DNA from: Oceanospirillaceae bacterium
GTDB lineage: Bacteria > Pseudomonadota > Gammaproteobacteria > Pseudomonadales > Balneatricaceae
Assembly (NCBI GenBank): GCA_013215375.1
Contig: JABSRB010000001.1
Coordinates: 219,600-271,626 of the forward strand
Length of the DNA stretch: 52,027 nucleotides
Direction: 5' to 3'
A program made the position numbers and the translations under genes. Shown here piece after piece: positions 17,818 to 27,270 of the stretch. The notes under the pieces are model-generated. The model saw nothing but the letters and a program-made list of their open reading frames with translations. It did no database searches and had not been told where the DNA came from. How positions within the stretch are numbered: position 1 is the first letter of the stretch; each line of letters opens with the position of its first letter.

Positions 17818-20094
17818 TTATTCGCCTTCTACCTGCTCAGTAGTTTTCGCTGCTACCACTTCGACACGTTCAACACGCTGATAACCCCGAGGCAGCTTAT
17901 TACCGCGTCTACCGCGCTCCGCTTCAAAATGGGCTATATCGGAAGGCTTGAGCTTTAAGTGCTGCTTTCCAGAGTGAACCAATAGAGTATCTCCTGGATT
18001 AAACACCGTTAACACCACCATCAACTCTTCTCGCGCACTCGCTTTGGCCGTAGGTACGTTGATAATTTTATTACCTTTACCTTTGGCAAGCTCTGGTAAA
18101 TCCTGCACTGGGAAGACTAACATTCGTCCCTCGTTGGTAATCGCCGCCAACATTTGATCCCCCGCGACTACAATGTTGGTCGAAGTAAGTAGCTGGGCAT
18201 TTTTAGACAAGCTCAATGCCGCTTTGCCATTTTTAGTTTTACTCGACAAATCGGCAATGGTGGTTAAAAATCCGTAGCCTGCATCAGAGGAGAGCAATAC
18301 CTTATCGGTATCGGCACCTGACACCGCCAATTCAATACTGGCCCCTTTCGGCATGGATATGCGACCAGTGACGGGTTCTCCCTGCCCTCTAGCAGAAGGT
18401 AAATTGTGTGTCTCCAAGGTATAGCTTCGCCCAGTGGAGTCGAGTAACAGCAAGGGTTGATTCATCTTCCCCTGACAGGCAATTTTAAAACTATCGCCTG
18501 ATTTATAACTCAAACCAATGGGGTCAATATCATGTCCTTTAGCGGCTCTGATCCAGCCTTGCTTAGAGATAACAGCGGTCACCGGATCTGCTGATAATAG
18601 ATCTTTTTCATCAAATGCTTTGGCTTCTAGGCGCTCGACAATCGGCGAGCGTCTATCATCACCGTAGGCATCCATATCTGACTTCAGTTCTTTTTTAATT
18701 AAAGTGCGCATGCGCTGATCTGAACCTAAAATCAATTCTAACTTTTGGCGCTCTTCTGCTAACTCGTCCTGCTCACCTTTAATTTTAAACTCTTCAAGCT
18801 TCGCCAAGTGACGTAATTTAAGATCTAAGATAGCATTGGCTTGAATATCAGTGATATTAAAGCGCTGCATCATCACTTCTTTGGGATTTTCCCTGGTGCG
18901 GATAATCTCAATGACCTCATCAATATTGAGATAAGCAGCCATTAAACCATCGAGGATATGCAATCTTTCAAGCACTTTATCTAAACGATACTGTAAGCGC
19001 TTACGTACTACCCCAGTACGCCAGCTCAGCCATTCCGTTAATATTTGACGTAAGTCTTTAACTTGAGGCCTACCATCGACACCGATCATATTCATGTTAA
19101 CGCGATAAGTGCGCTCTAAATCAGTGGAGGCAAATAAATGCGCCATCAACTGCTCTAGGTCGATACGATTAGATCTGGGCACTATCACTAGACGGGTTGG
19201 ATTCTCATGGTCTGATTCATCGCGTAAGTCAGCAACCATCGGCAGCTTTTTCTGCTGCATTTGCGCCGCTATCTGCTCTAGGATTTTAGCCCCAGACACT
19301 TGATGGGGAAGCGCAGTGATAATCACATCGCCCTGCTCTTTATTCCACAGCGCGCGCATCCGCACTGAACCTTTACCAGTCGTGTATAGCTTGCGAAGAT
19401 CTTCTTTCGTTGAAATTATTTCCGCATCAGTAGGCATGTCAGGACCCGGGACAAACTCACAGATTTCCTCTAAAGTAGCGCGCGGATTTTCCAGCAAGTG
19501 TATACAAGCCGAAGTGATTTCTCGCAAGTTATGTGGCGGAATATCCGTGGCCATCCCCACCGCAATACCAGTACCACCGTTGAGCAGTATGTTGGGCAGT
19601 CGCGCTGGCAACACAGTGGGCTCGTTCATGGTGCCATCAAAGTTTGGCACCCAGTCGACTGTACCCTGGGATATTTCTTGGAGTAATATTTGGGCGTATT
19701 TGGTTAAACGCGCCTCAGTGTAACGCATCGCCGCAAATGATTTAGGGTCATCCGGAGCCCCCCAGTTTCCCTGGCCGTCTATTAGCGGATAGCGATAACT
19801 GAATGGCTGAGCCATCAACACCATCGCCTCATAACAGGCACTATCGCCGTGTGGATGATACTTACCTAATACATCGCCCACTGTACGGGCTGATTTTTTG
19901 TGTTTGGCACTATTTTTTAGCCCCAGCTCACTCATTGCATAAACAATGCGACGCTGTACCGGCTTCATGCCATCACCGACATGGGGCAATGCACGATCGA
20001 GAATAACGTACATAGAATAATCTAAGTAGGCCTTCTCGGTAAAATCCCTAAGGGGTAATGACTCTATACTGTCATCTGTTGTGTAACTAGACAT
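17818..20094 (-). CDS. parC: DNA topoisomerase IV subunit A
   Basis: DNA-cleaving subunit of topoisomerase IV, which decatenates daughter chromosomes together with ParE. The 758-residue protein has the catalytic Tyr125 in [10 protein letters not shown]. The quinolone-determining segment [14 protein letters not shown] carries the wild-type-like Ser85 and Glu89. The C-terminal beta-pinwheel is present and ends in an acidic tail. parE lies 29 bp upstream on the same strand, so the two subunits are made from one transcript. Confidence 0.98.
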   Translation of the reverse strand: MSSYTTDDSIESLPLRDFTEKAYLDYSMYVILDRALPHVGDGMKPVQRRIVYAMSELGLKNSAKHKKSARTVGDVLGKYHPHGDSACYEAMVLMAQPFSYRYPLIDGQGNWGAPDDPKSFAAMRYTEARLTKYAQILLQEISQGTVDWVPNFDGTMNEPTVLPARLPNILLNGGTGIAVGMATDIPPHNLREITSACIHLLENPRATLEEICEFVPGPDMPTDAEIISTKEDLRKLYTTGKGSVRMRALWNKEQGDVIITALPHQVSGAKILEQIAAQMQQKKLPMVADLRDESDHENPTRLVIVPRSNRIDLEQLMAHLFASTDLERTYRVNMNMIGVDGRPQVKDLRQILTEWLSWRTGVVRKRLQYRLDKVLERLHILDGLMAAYLNIDEVIEIIRTRENPKEVMMQRFNITDIQANAILDLKLRHLAKLEEFKIKGEQDELAEERQKLELILGSDQRMRTLIKKELKSDMDAYGDDRRSPIVERLEAKAFDEKDLLSADPVTAVISKQGWIRAAKGHDIDPIGLSYKSGDSFKIACQGKMNQPLLLLDSTGRSYTLETHNLPSARGQGEPVTGRISMPKGASIELAVSGADTDKVLLSSDAGYGFLTTIADLSSKTKNGKAALSLSKNAQLLTSTNIVVAGDQMLAAITNEGRMLVFPVQDLPELAKGKGNKIINVPTAKASAREELMVVLTVFNPGDTLLVHSGKQHLKLKPSDIAHFEAERGRRGNKLPRGYQRVERVEVVAAKTTEQVEGE

Positions 20095-20123
20095 AACTAT
20101 TCAACACACCTTTGTAAGCTTAC

Positions 20124-22016
20124 TTATACTTTGGTTAAATCGCCGCTACTTTCCAACCAAATTTTTCGATCTGGAGCCCGTTTTTTGGCCAGCAGCATAT
20201 CCATCATTTCATGGCTATCATCACCAGGCTCTATGGTTAATTTCACCAGCCTGCGTGTATCGGGGTCCATAGTAGTCTCGCGCAGTTGCATCGGATTCAT
20301 CTCACCCAATCCTTTAAAGCGCTGCACGTTTATTTTGACATTCTTTCGCTCCGCTTTGATTCGCTCGACAATGCCGTCACGCTCACTATTATCCAGCGCG
20401 TAATGCACATCCTTTGCCGCATCAATACGGTACAGAGGAGGCATCGCTACATAGATGTGTCCGGCACTCACCAAAGGTTTAAAGTGGCGCAGAAATAGGG
20501 CGCAGATTAAGGTGGCGATGTGCGCTCCATCGGAGTCGGCATCGGCTAAAATGCAAACTTTACCGTAACGCAAGCCACTGATATCGTCACTGCCTGGCTC
20601 CACACCGATCGCCACTGAGATATCATGAATTTCATTGGATGACAGCACTTGGGATGAGTCGACCTCCCAAGAATTTAAAATCTTACCACGCAACGCCATG
20701 ATTGCTTGAAACTGGCGATCTCGTGCCTGTTTAGCAGAGCCTCCCGCTGAATCACCCTCCACTAAAAACAATTCGGAGCGCATCGTTTCTGTGCCAGAGC
20801 AATCTGCAAGTTTGCCTGGCAATGCCGGTCCTGTAGTGATGCGTTTGCGTATTACCTTCTTACTGGAACGCAGTCTTTTTTGTGCATTGGCGATCACTGA
20901 CTCGGCCAGTTTTTCGCCGTCTTCTACGTGTTTATTCAACCATAGAGAAAACGCGTCTTTGATAGCACCTGATATAAAGGCGGCGATATGCCTAGATGAG
21001 AGTCGCTCCTTGGTTTGACCGGCAAATTGCGGGTCGCGCATTTTCGCAGAGAGCACATAACTACAGCGTTCCCAAATATCTTCGGCACTTAACTTAACCC
21101 CCCGTGGCAGCAGTGATCTAAACTCACAAAATTCACGCATCGCCTCGAGCAAGCCAGTTCTAAAACCATTCACATGCGTCCCGCCCACCACAGTGGGGAT
21201 CAAATTCACAAAACTCTCAGTCGTTACCTCACCGCCTTCTGGCAACCACTGCACCGCCCATTCAACCGCATCAACTTGTCCTTGTAATTTCCCGACAAAA
21301 GGCTGTAGCGGAATCGTTTCATAGACTTGTGTCATCCCCGACAGATAAGCACTGAGACCATCTTCGTAATACCAGCTCTCTTTTTCTGTCTCTTTAGCGC
21401 TCTGATCGGTAAAAGTCACCTTAAGCCCTGGGCAGAGTACTGCTTTGGCCCGCAAATTGTGCTTGAGCTTGTTGACATTGTATTTGGCGGTATCGAAGTA
21501 CTTAGCATCCGCTAAAAACTTGACGGTAGTACCTGTGTTGCGTTTACCACAAGTGCCTATTACTTCCAGCTCAGATATCTTTTCACCGTCGGCAAAGCCG
21601 ATGCTGTAAATTTGTGCATCGCGTTTGATCTCTACCACTAAACTTTTTGACAGCGCGTTAACGACCGAGACACCTACGCCGTGCAGACCACCAGAGAAAC
21701 TATAGTTATCATCGCTAAATTTTGCACCGGCATGTAATTTGGTCAAAATCAGCTCGACACCACTCACCCCCTCTTCTGGGTGAATATCAACCGGCATACC
21801 GCGCCCGTTATCTGAGACGGATATAAAACCATCTTTAAACAGCACCACATCGATTTGATCGGCGTGACCTGCTATCGCCTCATCCACCGAGTTATCGATA
21901 ACTTCCTGGGCTAAATGATTGGGTTTATCAGTCTCAGTGTACATGCCAGGTCTACGCCTAACAGGGTCTAGACCACTTAGAACCTCAATCGAATCTGCTT
22001 GATATTGACTACTCAT
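20124..22016 (-). CDS. parE: DNA topoisomerase IV subunit B
   Basis: ATPase subunit of topoisomerase IV. The 630 residues hold a GHKL ATPase domain (EVIDNSVDEAIAG, then GGLHGVGVSVVNALS), the transducer domain and the TOPRIM domain with EGDSAGGSAKQARDR and DADSDGAHI metal-binding motifs. It lacks the long insertion of GyrB, and its pairing with parC settles parE against gyrB. The start overlaps the end of yqiA by 8 nt. Confidence 0.98.
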   Translation of the reverse strand: MSSQYQADSIEVLSGLDPVRRRPGMYTETDKPNHLAQEVIDNSVDEAIAGHADQIDVVLFKDGFISVSDNGRGMPVDIHPEEGVSGVELILTKLHAGAKFSDDNYSFSGGLHGVGVSVVNALSKSLVVEIKRDAQIYSIGFADGEKISELEVIGTCGKRNTGTTVKFLADAKYFDTAKYNVNKLKHNLRAKAVLCPGLKVTFTDQSAKETEKESWYYEDGLSAYLSGMTQVYETIPLQPFVGKLQGQVDAVEWAVQWLPEGGEVTTESFVNLIPTVVGGTHVNGFRTGLLEAMREFCEFRSLLPRGVKLSAEDIWERCSYVLSAKMRDPQFAGQTKERLSSRHIAAFISGAIKDAFSLWLNKHVEDGEKLAESVIANAQKRLRSSKKVIRKRITTGPALPGKLADCSGTETMRSELFLVEGDSAGGSAKQARDRQFQAIMALRGKILNSWEVDSSQVLSSNEIHDISVAIGVEPGSDDISGLRYGKVCILADADSDGAHIATLICALFLRHFKPLVSAGHIYVAMPPLYRIDAAKDVHYALDNSERDGIVERIKAERKNVKINVQRFKGLGEMNPMQLRETTMDPDTRRLVKLTIEPGDDSHEMMDMLLAKKRAPDRKIWLESSGDLTKV

Positions 22017-22626
22017 TTACTATTGATCCTAATAAAAAATGCTGCTCTGCGAATTCAAACAACTGCGGTATTACCGCACTGAAATTTTCGTAACTGTGAT
22101 TTCCCGCCTCACTTACCCGCTGTTCAACACCTGCGAGCTTTGCGACAGCTTCGCCATAATCCAAAGTTTCATCGCCCTTTTGCGAGAGCAATAATAGACG
22201 TTTAGGGTCTTTTATCTGGGCTACGTCTAGCGCCTGCAACTGCGTTATGTGCTCAGTGGTTAACTGATACTTTTCCCCAGTGTATAAATTTTGCTGTTCA
22301 CCTAACATCTGCGCCAGTAAAAGGTATGGGTAGACAGCCGGATTAATCAGTACAGCGACACAATTTTCATACTTTTGCGCCAAATAGATACTGTAGTAAC
22401 CCCCTAACGAACTGCCTATTAATAAAACTGGAGAGTCTGAATATTGCTCAATTAGCTGTGACAGCGCATCAATCGCAAGTTTTGGCGAAAAATCAATGCT
22501 GGGTATTAATAACTCATAACCACTAAGGCTCAGTTGATGCTCATTATAATAAGCACTTAGCTGTTGCGCCTTTAACGATTGCGCCGAGCTATTGAAGCCG
22601 TGAATATAAATCACAGTCAACGACAT
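22009..22626 (-). CDS. yqiA: YqiA-type alpha/beta-hydrolase esterase
   Basis: A 205-residue cytoplasmic esterase with YIHGFNSSAQSLKAQQL at the N-terminus, nucleophile elbow GSSLGGYYSIYLA, a late Asp (DETLDYGEA) and catalytic His in GNHSYENF. The physiological substrate is not known; the E. coli homologue hydrolyses short acyl esters. It sits in the conserved yqiB-cpdA-yqiA-parE order and overlaps parE. Confidence 0.92.
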   Translation of the reverse strand: MSLTVIYIHGFNSSAQSLKAQQLSAYYNEHQLSLSGYELLIPSIDFSPKLAIDALSQLIEQYSDSPVLLIGSSLGGYYSIYLAQKYENCVAVLINPAVYPYLLLAQMLGEQQNLYTGEKYQLTTEHITQLQALDVAQIKDPKRLLLLSQKGDETLDYGEAVAKLAGVEQRVSEAGNHSYENFSAVIPQLFEFAEQHFLLGSIVNE

Positions 22627-22733
22627 ACTGTTTATCCTTACAGTGCTTTTTAACCTTGCAAGTTACCGAAGCTAGCCGTTAGTTGCAAGTAAATGTTCCC
22701 TATAGGTTAAAAATAACTAGTCAAAAAGTGGCG

Positions 22734-22780
22734 CACAACACCCTGATGATAGTAGGTCAGTCGCTAGCTGTTGTGTTGTG
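22734..22780. other. intercistronic inverted repeat between cpdA and yqiA
   Basis: CACAACAC (22734-22741) and GTGTTGTG (22773-22780) can pair across a 31-nt loop in the 169-bp gap. There is no T-run, so I do not call it a terminator. Confidence 0.35.
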
Positions 22781-22795
22781 ATAACACTTAACGAG

Positions 22796-23578
22796 CTAGT
22801 CTACTCTAATCACTTGTGTGGTAATGGAGCCATCACTGTGCAGATTTAGAATACGAAAAGCCGCCTTAGCAAGCTCAACATCATCCTCTATTTCAGGCTT
22901 ATTTTGACGGGCTTTAAATTGCGGGGCGGTCGCAGGCGTACAAAACAACTCAATACCTTGCTTGATTAAATGCAGTTCTTGGTGCAAATGCCCAAAGCTG
23001 ATGGCTCTGACTTTATTTAAGGTTTTTAGCTGCTGCCAAAAAACATCACTATTAGCCAGTTTAATTTCATCTTGCCAAAGGCTCCCTACCTCAATAGGTG
23101 GATGGTGCATAAACAGCAATATATGCTTGGCATCAAGCTGATCAATAGTGCTTAAAAAATCCAGTTCACTGGCGCTTAACGAGCCACTTCCAACCCCATC
23201 AGGGTGACTAGTACTATCTAGCAACACCATCGCCCAGTCACTCTCTAGCACCACTTTTTGCTGCATCGCTGCATAGGCGGACATACACTGTTTATCGTCG
23301 TGATTTCCCGGAATCCAATGACGCTGCAGGGCAATATCAAGCGTTTTGTCCAATACCCTCTGATAGGCTTGCTGTGCACCTGACTGTGCGATATCACCAC
23401 TTAACACTAAATGGTCAAAGCGCCCTTCTCGGACATTGATTTGTCGAATATTTTGTATCACCCTATCTAAACGAGCATCGGGATAACAGCCTCGATACCT
23501 ATCACTGGGCTGCGGCTGCAAGTGACAATCAGTGATTTGAACAATACTAACGCAGGAGTCTTGAGACTGCTCAGACAT
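22796..23578 (-). CDS. cpdA: 3',5'-cyclic-AMP phosphodiesterase
   Basis: Class III cyclic-nucleotide phosphodiesterase of the calcineurin-like metallophosphoesterase fold, lowering cAMP. All metal-ligand blocks are visible in the 260 residues: QITDCHL, LSGDIAQSG, WIPGNHDDKQ, FMHHPP and FGHLHQELHL. Its place between yqiB and yqiA matches E. coli and Pseudomonas. Confidence 0.94.
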   Translation of the reverse strand: MSEQSQDSCVSIVQITDCHLQPQPSDRYRGCYPDARLDRVIQNIRQINVREGRFDHLVLSGDIAQSGAQQAYQRVLDKTLDIALQRHWIPGNHDDKQCMSAYAAMQQKVVLESDWAMVLLDSTSHPDGVGSGSLSASELDFLSTIDQLDAKHILLFMHHPPIEVGSLWQDEIKLANSDVFWQQLKTLNKVRAISFGHLHQELHLIKQGIELFCTPATAPQFKARQNKPEIEDDVELAKAAFRILNLHSDGSITTQVIRVD

Positions 23579-23601
23579 AAAATAACGACCTTAAAATTTG
23601 A

Positions 23602-24084
23602 TTAGTTACTGTCTATAAATGTATTGAGCATTATCTCTTCGCTCTGATAACCGTGGGTTAAACAATGAGACAACCATTGAGCGAGGTAATCGTTCAACTG
23701 GATTTTTTCATCGATTTGGTACATTGATTTATTCGGATAACTATATTTGCCGCTAAACTGTGATTTTTTGAAGGGCCTGATCACCTCTGCCATCTTTGCA
23801 TCGTGATACAACCTTACCAGCAACTGGGTAGACATTAAGCTTTGCACTTTCTCACACAAACTAGCGCCCGCTACATGAGATTGACTAATCACTAATGTGC
23901 TAGTGAACTTAAATCGCTCCTGCACACTAAGACTTACCCGAGATTGCCCCTGGGCCATATCGACGATAAAGTCGCGCTGCTCACACAGGTCTATGTCAGG
24001 TAACAATTTCAGTATCCTGGCATAGTTGGCCTCACACAGCGCCATTTGCTTGGATAAATCTGGGACGTATTTAGCTTTCATCAT
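23602..24084 (-). CDS. yqiB: DUF1249 family protein YqiB
   Basis: A 160-residue cytoplasmic protein of unknown function. The family pattern is clear: YVPDLSKQMALCEANYARILKLLP at the start, a central beta region with VVISQSHVAG-like text and YPNKSMYQIDEKIQLNDYLAQWLSHCL at the end. In E. coli nudF precedes this gene; here an unnamed 58-codon gene takes that place. The start may be either of two adjacent ATGs. Confidence 0.9.
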   Translation of the reverse strand: MMKAKYVPDLSKQMALCEANYARILKLLPDIDLCEQRDFIVDMAQGQSRVSLSVQERFKFTSTLVISQSHVAGASLCEKVQSLMSTQLLVRLYHDAKMAEVIRPFKKSQFSGKYSYPNKSMYQIDEKIQLNDYLAQWLSHCLTHGYQSEEIMLNTFIDSN

Positions 24085-24167
24085 TTTATCTTTTATAAAT
24101 CATCAATTGCACTTACCTATAAAGGTTAGTAAATAGATGTGGTGTGGTTAAGCCTTTACTACCAGTA

Positions 24168-24344
24168 TTATAGCTTACAACTCAAGCAGTCTTCAAAATC
24201 CAAATCTTCAAGCTCGCGACGTGCATCTAATGCCTGTTGCACTCTACCCTGTAAGTCCAGTGCCAATGCTTCGTTTGAGGCCAGCTTTGCACGGGTAAAT
24301 ATATCGACCATTACCGTTAACTCATCTAAAGTAAAATCGTTCAT
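24168..24344 (-). CDS. small acidic protein of unknown function with C-terminal CxxC
   Basis: A 58-codon frame starting at ATG 24344 behind AAAGGA, which is a good ribosome binding site at normal spacing. The product begins MNDFTLDELTVMVDIFTRA, is predicted mostly helical and acidic in the second half (ARRELEDLDFED) and ends DCLSCKL. It lies 46 bp after recJ and 83 bp before yqiB on the same strand, so it is likely co-transcribed. I do not recognise a family. Coding status rests on the ribosome binding site, operon position and helical, non-repetitive composition. Confidence 0.68.
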   Translation of the reverse strand: MNDFTLDELTVMVDIFTRAKLASNEALALDLQGRVQQALDARRELEDLDFEDCLSCKL

Positions 24345-24390
24345 ATTTTTTCCTTTATCTCTATGATAATAAAATTTTATCGTTAAACAT

Positions 24391-26136
24391 TTAATCTATA
24401 ACGATATGCTCAACCATCAATTGCAGGCTGCGTTTCCCGCGAAATTCATTCACATCAAGTTTATAAATCACTCGCACATGCTCTATCGATTCATTCGGCC
24501 AGATATTTTCATCAATGTTAAAGTAGATAGCATCAATAGCCAGTCCTGTCTTTATTTCCATTAATACTAATTTTAGATGTTTTTTACCGACGATGCGCTG
24601 CTGAATTATTTTAAATTCATTATCAAACAGCGGCTCGCTAAATTGATGACCCCAAGGGCCCGCATTACGGAACATTTCAGCTTGCTGCACATTCATGTCC
24701 CCCGCTTCTAATCCGCCATCGGTTAATAGCGTTGCCTTTAAATCTTCAGGGCTTAATTGCTGCGCGAGAACTTGCGTAAAAGCAAGCTCAAAAGCCTTTA
24801 GAGAATCGGCACTAATCGTCAAGCCAGCGGCCATCGCATGCCCACCAAATTTTTTAATCAAGCCTGGATTTTGGGCATCGATTAACGCTAAACCATCGCG
24901 CAGATGATAACCGCTAATAGAGCGGGCCGAACCTTTTATTTCTCCGTCACTGCCCGGCGCAAAAGCAATAACAGGGCGATGCAAACGATCTTTAATACGA
25001 GAGGCCAAAATACCTATGACACCTTGATGCCAACTATCGTTATATAGACAAAGCCCCATAGGTAACGACTGCTCTTGCGATCCCACACCGATATCTATTT
25101 TTTCTAAAAACTGCAGCGCTTGCGCCTGCATATTTTGCTCTATGCTACGGCGTTCAAGGTTCAGCTCATCTAGCTTAAGCGCATATGCACGTGCTGTTTC
25201 CTCATCTTCACAGAGCAAACATTCGATGCCTATAGACATATCATCGAGCCTGCCAGCAGCATTTAGTCGCGGTGCCACAGCAAAACCTAAGTCACTCGCC
25301 ACCAGTTTATCAAGCTTGCGATTGGCAACTTCCAACAGCGCCTTTAAACCCGGGCGTGTTTTACCCGCCCGGATACGCAACATCCCCTGATGCACTAAGG
25401 TTCTATTATTGTGCTCCAACGGCACGACATCAGCAACGGTGCCCAATGCGACTAAGTCTAATAGCGAAGCGAGATTGGGTGAGGGTAGAGCACGCGCTTC
25501 GAACCAATTTTGGCGCTGCATTTCACGGCGCAATGCGATTAAAATATAAAACACCACCCCAACACCACAAGTAGATTTAGCGGCAAAATCACAGTCCTTG
25601 CGATTGGGATTAACAATGGCTATCGCATTGGGTAATGTATCTCCCGCTAGATGATGATCTGTTACCACAACATCTATGCCTAAGGCATTGGCGCGATCCA
25701 CCCCTTCAATACTGGCCACACCATTATCAACAGTAATGATTAAATTTGGCTGATCCTGCGCGGCAACTTCTACTATCTCTGGTGACAACCCATAGCCAAA
25801 TTCAAACCTGTTGGGAATGAGGTAGTCCACATCCGTGGCCCCCATCATGCGCAACCCTAATATCAATACTGTGGTACTCGTCGCACCATCACAATCGAAG
25901 TCACCAACGATAATGATCTTTTCATTATTAACGATGGCGCTGGAAATTCTATCCACTGCTACGCCGATGTCTTTAAGGCCCGAATCTGGCAGCAAATCTT
26001 TAAGGGACCGCCCTAGCTGAGCTTGGTCCTTGATACCGCGAGCCGCATACACCTTCGCCAGCGGCTTGGCCACTTGCGAGAAAATATTGGCACTATAATC
26101 AATGTCTTCTCTACAGAGTATTTCGACTTTATTCAA
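24391..26136 (-). CDS. recJ: single-stranded-DNA-specific 5'-3' exonuclease RecJ
   Basis: DHH-superfamily nuclease acting in RecFOR recombination, mismatch repair and base excision repair. The motifs are VGDFDCDGATSTT (residues 78-88), TVDNGVAS near 136-142 and the signature TDHH at 159-162. DHHA1 motifs GSARSISGYHLRDGL and KFGGHAMAAG follow, then a C-terminal OB-type domain. The length of 581 residues is usual. It follows elyC by 10 bp. Confidence 0.97.
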   Translation of the reverse strand: MNKVEILCREDIDYSANIFSQVAKPLAKVYAARGIKDQAQLGRSLKDLLPDSGLKDIGVAVDRISSAIVNNEKIIIVGDFDCDGATSTTVLILGLRMMGATDVDYLIPNRFEFGYGLSPEIVEVAAQDQPNLIITVDNGVASIEGVDRANALGIDVVVTDHHLAGDTLPNAIAIVNPNRKDCDFAAKSTCGVGVVFYILIALRREMQRQNWFEARALPSPNLASLLDLVALGTVADVVPLEHNNRTLVHQGMLRIRAGKTRPGLKALLEVANRKLDKLVASDLGFAVAPRLNAAGRLDDMSIGIECLLCEDEETARAYALKLDELNLERRSIEQNMQAQALQFLEKIDIGVGSQEQSLPMGLCLYNDSWHQGVIGILASRIKDRLHRPVIAFAPGSDGEIKGSARSISGYHLRDGLALIDAQNPGLIKKFGGHAMAAGLTISADSLKAFELAFTQVLAQQLSPEDLKATLLTDGGLEAGDMNVQQAEMFRNAGPWGHQFSEPLFDNEFKIIQQRIVGKKHLKLVLMEIKTGLAIDAIYFNIDENIWPNESIEHVRVIYKLDVNEFRGKRSLQLMVEHIVID

Positions 26137-26146
26137 AAAAGTTACC

Positions 26147-26947
26147 TTAATCTAAGTTCGGCGCAGGAAATAGCGCGTCTGTTTTTCCGGTATAATAATA
26201 TACAACTAAGCCTATCCACTCTTTTATCGCAATGCCCAAATCCCGAACGTGCTGCCAGTACCTGGGATCGACACGCAATGCGTTAGACGTTTTAGAATAA
26301 TAATCTACAGGGTAAGCCACTACATCCCAACCACGCAATCGAAAAATCCCCATCGACCTGGGCATATGAAAAGCAGACGTGACCAATAACCAGCGCCCCT
26401 GTGGCACGCCGCCAAGTAATTCTTCAGTCAAAGTGGCATTTTCAAAAGTATTGCGCGACTCTTTTTCCCACAGCACCCGCCCCTCCACGCCCTGCTCTTT
26501 AAACCAAACAGCCATGGCACTAGAGGCTACCGCTTCTGGATGCAATAATGAGCCACTACCACCGGTGAATACAATTTTAGCTTTTGGATAAGCTCTCGCT
26601 AAAGCGGGGATAGCCATCATTCGCTCTGCGGCATTATTGAATTGCGCCACCTGCCAAGTGAGCCCTAAATCTCCGCGCTCGGCGCCACCTAAAACAATAA
26701 CTCCACGAATATTCTCTACAGAGTTAGTCGGGGCGGTAAAGCGTTTTTCAAGCGGTCGCAGTAAAACATCTGCAACCGGCAAAAACAAAATAGACAGGGA
26801 TAATATAATGCTGGTCAATAAAATCCGCATGCCCCATTTAGAACCGCGACTAATCAACAGCGCTGCTATGCAAATTGACAATATTAGAAAGTGGTCTGGA
26901 CTGGCAATAAACCAGAACAGTTTTGATACAACATAAAAAATATCCAT
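26147..26947 (-). CDS. elyC: ElyC/SanA/YdcF family (DUF218) membrane protein
   Basis: A 266-residue inner-membrane protein with two N-terminal hydrophobic segments (about 5-28 and 38-56) followed by a DUF218 domain. The domain shows GVIVLGGAERGD, KIVFTGGSGSL, WEKESRNTFENA and LVTSAFHMPRSMGIFR. In E. coli ElyC affects envelope and lipid-carrier homeostasis at low temperature. The assignment to ElyC rather than YdcF rests on the double TM start and length. It heads the minus-strand run down to parC. Confidence 0.8.
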   Translation of the reverse strand: MDIFYVVSKLFWFIASPDHFLILSICIAALLISRGSKWGMRILLTSIILSLSILFLPVADVLLRPLEKRFTAPTNSVENIRGVIVLGGAERGDLGLTWQVAQFNNAAERMMAIPALARAYPKAKIVFTGGSGSLLHPEAVASSAMAVWFKEQGVEGRVLWEKESRNTFENATLTEELLGGVPQGRWLLVTSAFHMPRSMGIFRLRGWDVVAYPVDYYSKTSNALRVDPRYWQHVRDLGIAIKEWIGLVVYYYTGKTDALFPAPNLD

Positions 26948-26979
26948 TCACTTGCCCTTTAATTTATTAAGCAAAATAA

Positions 26980-27225
26980 GCTCTTTGGAATTGTCTACAT
27001 GGAAGTAGGTCGTTGGAAATTCCCGAGAATAAATTCACGCCACACCACTTACGTTTACCGGACTTCCTGACCATATACGCTCTTTGGCATTGCCTACATG
27101 GATGTAGGTACTTGGGATTTGTCAGGAACAAAATCCCGCCATGCCACTTACGTTTACCGTACTTCCTGTACATATACGCTCTTTGGCATCCATGCCACCG
27201 CGTTATACCGTACTTCCTGTACATA
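26980..27225. repeat. 99-bp tandem repeat array (2.5 units) next to the thrC terminator
   Basis: Units begin with gctctttgg at 26980, 27079 and 27178, a period of 99 bp; the last is internally deleted and ends at 27225. The second unit has perfect internal symmetry CCTACAT-gg-ATGTAGG and GGGATTT/AAATCCC. Because 99 is divisible by three, an 85-codon minus-strand frame (26967-27224) stays open and shows a repeating QRAYMxRKxGKRKW pattern. I regard that frame as a by-product. The array fills the elyC-thrC gap and shares sequence with 17637-17770. Confidence 0.85.
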
Positions 27226-27256
27226 AAAAAAGGCTCGATAAACGAGCCTTGTTTTT
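27225..27256. terminator. rho-independent terminator after thrC
   Basis: AAGGCTCG pairs with CGAGCCTT around an ATAAA loop, flanked by an A-run and T-run. It is about 20 bp beyond the thrC stop on the minus strand and is directly abutted by the tandem repeat. Confidence 0.88.
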
Positions 27257-27270
27257 ATAATACATTTAAC

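Noticed and set aside
26980-27225. CRISPR array
   Set aside because: Units are 99 bp with no alternation of short identical repeats and unique spacers, and no cas genes are present.
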